A DNA stretch of 64,000 bases from Alkalibacterium sp. (lineage in GTDB: Bacteria; Bacillota; Bacilli; Lactobacillales; Carnobacteriaceae_A). The notes under the pieces are model-generated. The model did no database searches. It saw nothing but the letters and a program-made list of their open reading frames with translations, and had not been told where the DNA came from. This document shows positions 61,239 through 64,000 of this stretch, one piece after another; position 1 is the stretch's first letter; each line of letters begins with the position of its first letter. The position numbers and the translations under genes are program-made. The DNA is taken from positions 1-64,000 of the forward strand of contig JAFIFE010000006.1 in the NCBI GenBank assembly GCA_020832185.1, written 5' to 3'.

Positions 61239-62174
61239 ATGACCTATGCACTAGAAATAAAGGACTTGAGAAAAGTATATAAAGGAGGAGTCGAGGCTCT
61301 TCGAGGCATTGATCTGACCGTCGAAGAAGGCGACTTCTATGCATTGCTGGGACCAAATGGGGCGGGTAAATCGACGACCATCGGAATCGTCACGTCATTA
61401 GTCAATAAGACATCAGGAAAAGTGAATGTGTTTGGCTATGATCTCGATACAGACTTGACCCATGCAAAACAGCAGATTGGACTCGTTCCACAGGAGTTCA
61501 ACTTCAATCCGTTTGAGACCGTTCAGCAGATTGTTGTCAATCAGGCAGGGTATTACGGTGTGCCGCGTAAAGAGGCATTAGAACGCAGTGAAAAATACCT
61601 GAAACAGTCTGACTTATGGGAAAAAAGAGACGTTCGTGCCCGTATGCTGTCAGGGGGAATGAAACGCCGTCTGATGATTGCCCGCGCATTGATGCATGAA
61701 CCTCGTCTACTAATACTCGACGAACCAACAGCTGGGGTAGATATCGAGTTGAGACGCGAAATGTGGGATTTCCTTAGAACATTGAACAATAATGGGACAA
61801 CCATTATCTTGACTACCCACTATCTTGAAGAAGCAGAAATGCTATGCCGAAATATCGGAATCATTCAAAAAGGCGAACTGATCGAAGATACCAGTATGAA
61901 AACACTGCTGGCAAAACTTCAGTTTGAAACGTATATCTTTGATCTGGAACCGTCAGAAATCAAACCAGTCATTACAGGGTATTCGAGTCAGCTTGAAGAT
62001 GAAACGACGCTTTCTGTAGAGGTTGAACGTCATCAGGGAGTCAACGACCTGTTTAATCAACTCTCCGAGCAAGGTCTAAAAGTACTGTCTATGCGCAATA
62101 AATCAAACAGATTAGAAGAATTGTTCTTAAAAATCACAGAAGACAAACACCAAGTGGAGGACTCACATGTTTAA
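61239..62174 (+). CDS. ABC-2 type exporter ATPase, YadG-like
   Basis: The 311-residue ATPase has Walker A GPNGAGKST (38-46), signature LSGGMKRRLMIARAL, Walker B LLILDEPTAGVD and the H-loop TTHYLEEAE, followed by a C-terminal extension with a small beta domain (~215-300). It resembles YadG of the YadGH pair. It overlaps the permease gene by 8 bases. The cargo is unknown; such systems export lipids, polysaccharides or drugs. Confidence 0.9.
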   Translation: MTYALEIKDLRKVYKGGVEALRGIDLTVEEGDFYALLGPNGAGKSTTIGIVTSLVNKTSGKVNVFGYDLDTDLTHAKQQIGLVPQEFNFNPFETVQQIVVNQAGYYGVPRKEALERSEKYLKQSDLWEKRDVRARMLSGGMKRRLMIARALMHEPRLLILDEPTAGVDIELRREMWDFLRTLNNNGTTIILTTHYLEEAEMLCRNIGIIQKGELIEDTSMKTLLAKLQFETYIFDLEPSEIKPVITGYSSQLEDETTLSVEVERHQGVNDLFNQLSEQGLKVLSMRNKSNRLEELFLKITEDKHQVEDSHV

Positions 62175-62937
62175 CCTTTATTTTATAGCTCTAAAAAGTC
62201 TCGCGGTTAAAGAAACGAACCGTTACCTGCGTATTTGGGTACAAACCCTTGTGCCGCCAGTCATCACCACGTCACTGTACTTTGTTATTTTCGGAAATCT
62301 GATTGGTGGACGAATCGGTGAAATGGAAGGCTTCTCCTATATGGAATTTATCGTTCCCGGACTGATCATGATGTCAGTGATCACGAGTTCTTATTCGAAT
62401 GTGTCTTCCTCTTTTTTCTCACAAAAATTTCAGAAGAACATTGAAGAACTGCTGATTGCACCTGTCCCGACACACATTATCATGTGGGGATTTGTCATCG
62501 GTGGGCTTGGAAGAAGTATCCTGGTGGGAACGCTGGTGACGATTATATCCTTGTTCTTTGTGCCGCTTCAAGTTTACTCGTGGCTCATGGTCATCCTGAC
62601 CCTTTTAATGACGTCTATTCTGTTCTCCTTAGCAGGCTTACTGAATGGAATTTTTGCCCAATCATTCGATGATGTATCGATCGTGCCGACATTCGTCCTG
62701 CAGCCACTGACCTATCTGGGTGGGGTGTTTTACGCCATCTCGATGCTGCCACCATTCTGGCAAGCTGTCTCACGGGTCAATCCGATTGTCTACATGATCT
62801 CTGGATTCCGTTATGGGTTTTTAGGCATCATCGATGTCCCGCTTCTATTATCTATCTCTATACTCGTACTCTTCATCGTTGTCCTGTATGCCATCGACTG
62901 GCATTTGATTGAAAAAGGGCGCGGATTAAGAAGTTAA
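62167..62937 (+). CDS. ABC-2 type exporter permease, YadH-like
   Basis: The 256-residue membrane protein has six helices and the ABC2-membrane motif near the end (PLTYLGGVFYAISMLPPFW, NPIVYMISGFRYGFLG). Its length equals that of YadH. The start overlaps the YadG-like gene, so the two proteins form one exporter. A terminator follows at 62953-62998. Confidence 0.9.
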   Translation: MFNLYFIALKSLAVKETNRYLRIWVQTLVPPVITTSLYFVIFGNLIGGRIGEMEGFSYMEFIVPGLIMMSVITSSYSNVSSSFFSQKFQKNIEELLIAPVPTHIIMWGFVIGGLGRSILVGTLVTIISLFFVPLQVYSWLMVILTLLMTSILFSLAGLLNGIFAQSFDDVSIVPTFVLQPLTYLGGVFYAISMLPPFWQAVSRVNPIVYMISGFRYGFLGIIDVPLLLSISILVLFIVVLYAIDWHLIEKGRGLRS

Positions 62938-62952
62938 TACAATTTAAAATCG

Positions 62953-62998
62953 ACACTCTCCCTCTTTGACCGTTAAGTTGAAGGGCGAGAGTGTTTTA
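62953..62998 (+). terminator. Terminator after the exporter operon
   Basis: ACACTCTC (62953-62960) pairs with GAGAGTGT (62987-62994), with further pairing inside, followed by a T-rich tail. Confidence 0.82.
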
Positions 62999-63116
62999 TT
63001 TTGCGGATATGGCAGACAAGATAGTTGCGTGGATTCAGCAATCAGGGTAGTGTGTTTAGTGTAAAGACGCTATTATTGGATACTAAAATAGACGACTTAA
63101 TGGAGAGGTGATAAGT

Positions 63117-63563
63117 ATGCCGTTCGATTATGATTTAGATTTTGACACGATAGATTTTCGTGAACAGCCTGAACTTTACAGAGTAGGCAGAGGGGAACAA
63201 GGGGTGTTGCTGGTCGAACCTTACAAAGGAGAGATACTTCCGCACTGGCGATTCAAAACACCAGAAATCGCAGAAGAGTCATCTGAAAAAATCTATCAGA
63301 TGTACCTGGATTACAAAGAAGCGGGAGATTTTGTCGGAATGGATATGGCAAGGAAATTCCTTCAAATGGGTTACACAAGGTCCCGCCGTTACGCAAACTA
63401 TAAAGGCGGTAGAAAATACGATAAGGATGGGGAAGTAAAAGAAAGAGACATCGACCAGGAAAAGGCAGAATCTGCTGCCATATTCGAAAAGAAATGGATC
63501 ATCGTCAGAGAAGATGAAGACTATCTCAAGTTGAAGAAAGAGCATCAAAAAGCCTATGGGTAG
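63117..63563 (+). CDS. DUF4385 family cytosolic protein
   Basis: The 148-residue protein starts at ATG 63117 (MPFDYDLDFDTIDFR); GTG 63108 is inside the GAGAGGTG ribosome binding site. The run PELYRVGRGEQGVLLVEPYK, LPHWRFKTPEIA, DMARKFLQMGYTRSRRYA and the tail GGRKYDKDG are typical of DUF4385, a family of unknown function. It is a single gene ending at a strong palindromic terminator. Confidence 0.85.
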   Translation: MPFDYDLDFDTIDFREQPELYRVGRGEQGVLLVEPYKGEILPHWRFKTPEIAEESSEKIYQMYLDYKEAGDFVGMDMARKFLQMGYTRSRRYANYKGGRKYDKDGEVKERDIDQEKAESAAIFEKKWIIVREDEDYLKLKKEHQKAYG

Positions 63564-63601
63564 CAGGGATTATACAAGTGATAGGATAGAAAATAAACGA
63601 G

Positions 63602-63638
63602 TTATTCAATCAAGTTAACTTGATTGAATGACTTTTTT
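63602..63638. terminator. Terminator after the DUF4385 gene
   Basis: Positions 63604-63629 form a perfect 26-bp palindrome centred on GTTAAC, followed by seven T. Confidence 0.88.
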
Positions 63639-63801
63639 TGTGCGAATGGGAATCAAACATGAGAAAAAGAACAGGCAGACTATTATGGGGTCACGACGAC
63701 CTGTTAACAGTACTATTAACGAAAGAAGTAAGGTATACTTTAAGTGTAATTTTAAGCAGTGCCGAGATCCATTACCTTTTTAAGAAAGGATGTCATGATC
63801 A

Positions 63802-64000
63802 ATGAAATCTAATCTGTATCTAGTCCTGCTTGTTAGTGCCTTATCTTTAGCAGAGTGTACAACTGATAGTGACACGAGTGAAGAGAGTAATGATAACACT
63901 TCAGCTGAAGAAGGAAATAATAATGAAGAAGTGGATCAGCCTTCGAAGGAGCAGTTGCTCGAACCACCGGGCTTAAGTATTCAAGTTGGTGATGAGACGG
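63802..64000 (+). CDS. Putative lipoprotein (5' part)
   Basis: The first 66 residues are visible; the gene runs past the window end. The start MKSNLYLVLLVSALSLAEC is a lipoprotein-like signal, but the residue before the Cys is Glu, where Gly, Ala or Ser is expected. A Ser/Asp/Glu/Asn-rich linker follows (TTDSDTSEESNDN). ATG 63802 lies 11 bases after AAAGGA. The domain that would reveal function is not in the window. Confidence 0.65.
   Translation, partial: MKSNLYLVLLVSALSLAECTTDSDTSEESNDNTSAEEGNNNEEVDQPSKEQLLEPPGLSIQVGDET

Overview
The window is a chromosomal segment of a low-to-mid G+C Gram-positive bacterium. The ribosomal gene order, the zinc-type S14, strong AGGAGG ribosome binding sites, many TTG and GTG starts, the MscS, YkoFEDC and EcfA1A2T families and the YaaA and CHY proteins all fit Lactobacillales, most plausibly a Carnobacteriaceae-like genus. 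The genus cannot be fixed from the sequence alone.

Positions 1-11141 hold the end of the S10-spc-alpha ribosomal superoperon (rplE partial, rpsN, rpsH, rplF, rplR, rpsE, rpmD, rplO, secY, adk, infA, rpmJ, rpsM, rpsK, rpoA, rplQ) followed by ecfA1-ecfA2-ecfT. rpsH carries an in-frame TGA exactly where the last conserved residues of S8 should follow. The rplQ-ecfA1 gap (8242-8656) is rich in RNA-like structure. The ecfT-truA gap holds about eight tandem copies of a degenerate 51-bp unit.

In many Firmicutes truA is followed directly by rplM-rpsI. Here 23 kb separates them (12604-35866). This block carries a P-loop kinase; an envelope cluster that looks metal-related (Met/His-rich exported proteins, an Lgt paralogue, a DUF1461 membrane protein, a methyltransferase, an OmpR/HK pair and a YdhK-type lipoprotein); an F420 ligase-like protein; a sugar operon (RpiR regulator, GH38 mannosidase, PTS EIICB, GH4 phospho-glycosidase) followed by glycerate kinase; MscS; two acetyltransferases; and a TPP-riboswitch-controlled ykoFEDC thiamine-precursor transporter.

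rplM-rpsI (35867-36716) is followed by a 14.9-kb integrative element. The 3' end of rpsI is the attachment site: its last 18 codons are duplicated at 51556-51609 with only two synonymous differences. The element encodes a tyrosine integrase, an excisionase-like protein, an HUH rolling-circle Rep with a nearby cruciform-like sequence, a complete type I restriction-modification system, an XRE regulator, three proteins of unknown function and an AbiEi-type antitoxin without its toxin. GTGACCGAAA repeats lie inside both ends, and one 14-bp sequence occurs in inverted orientation near both ends. No conjugation genes are visible, so it is best read as a mobilisable or satellite-like defence island.

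After the element (51610-64000) ordinary chromosome resumes: a YwaF-type membrane protein, an SRPBCC protein, YaaA, a decayed acetyltransferase, a CHY zinc-finger protein, small membrane proteins, a lipid-anchored barnase with barstar, a PAS-GGDEF-EAL protein, an NAD-dependent epimerase, a YadG/YadH-like ABC exporter, a DUF4385 protein and the start of a lipoprotein gene.
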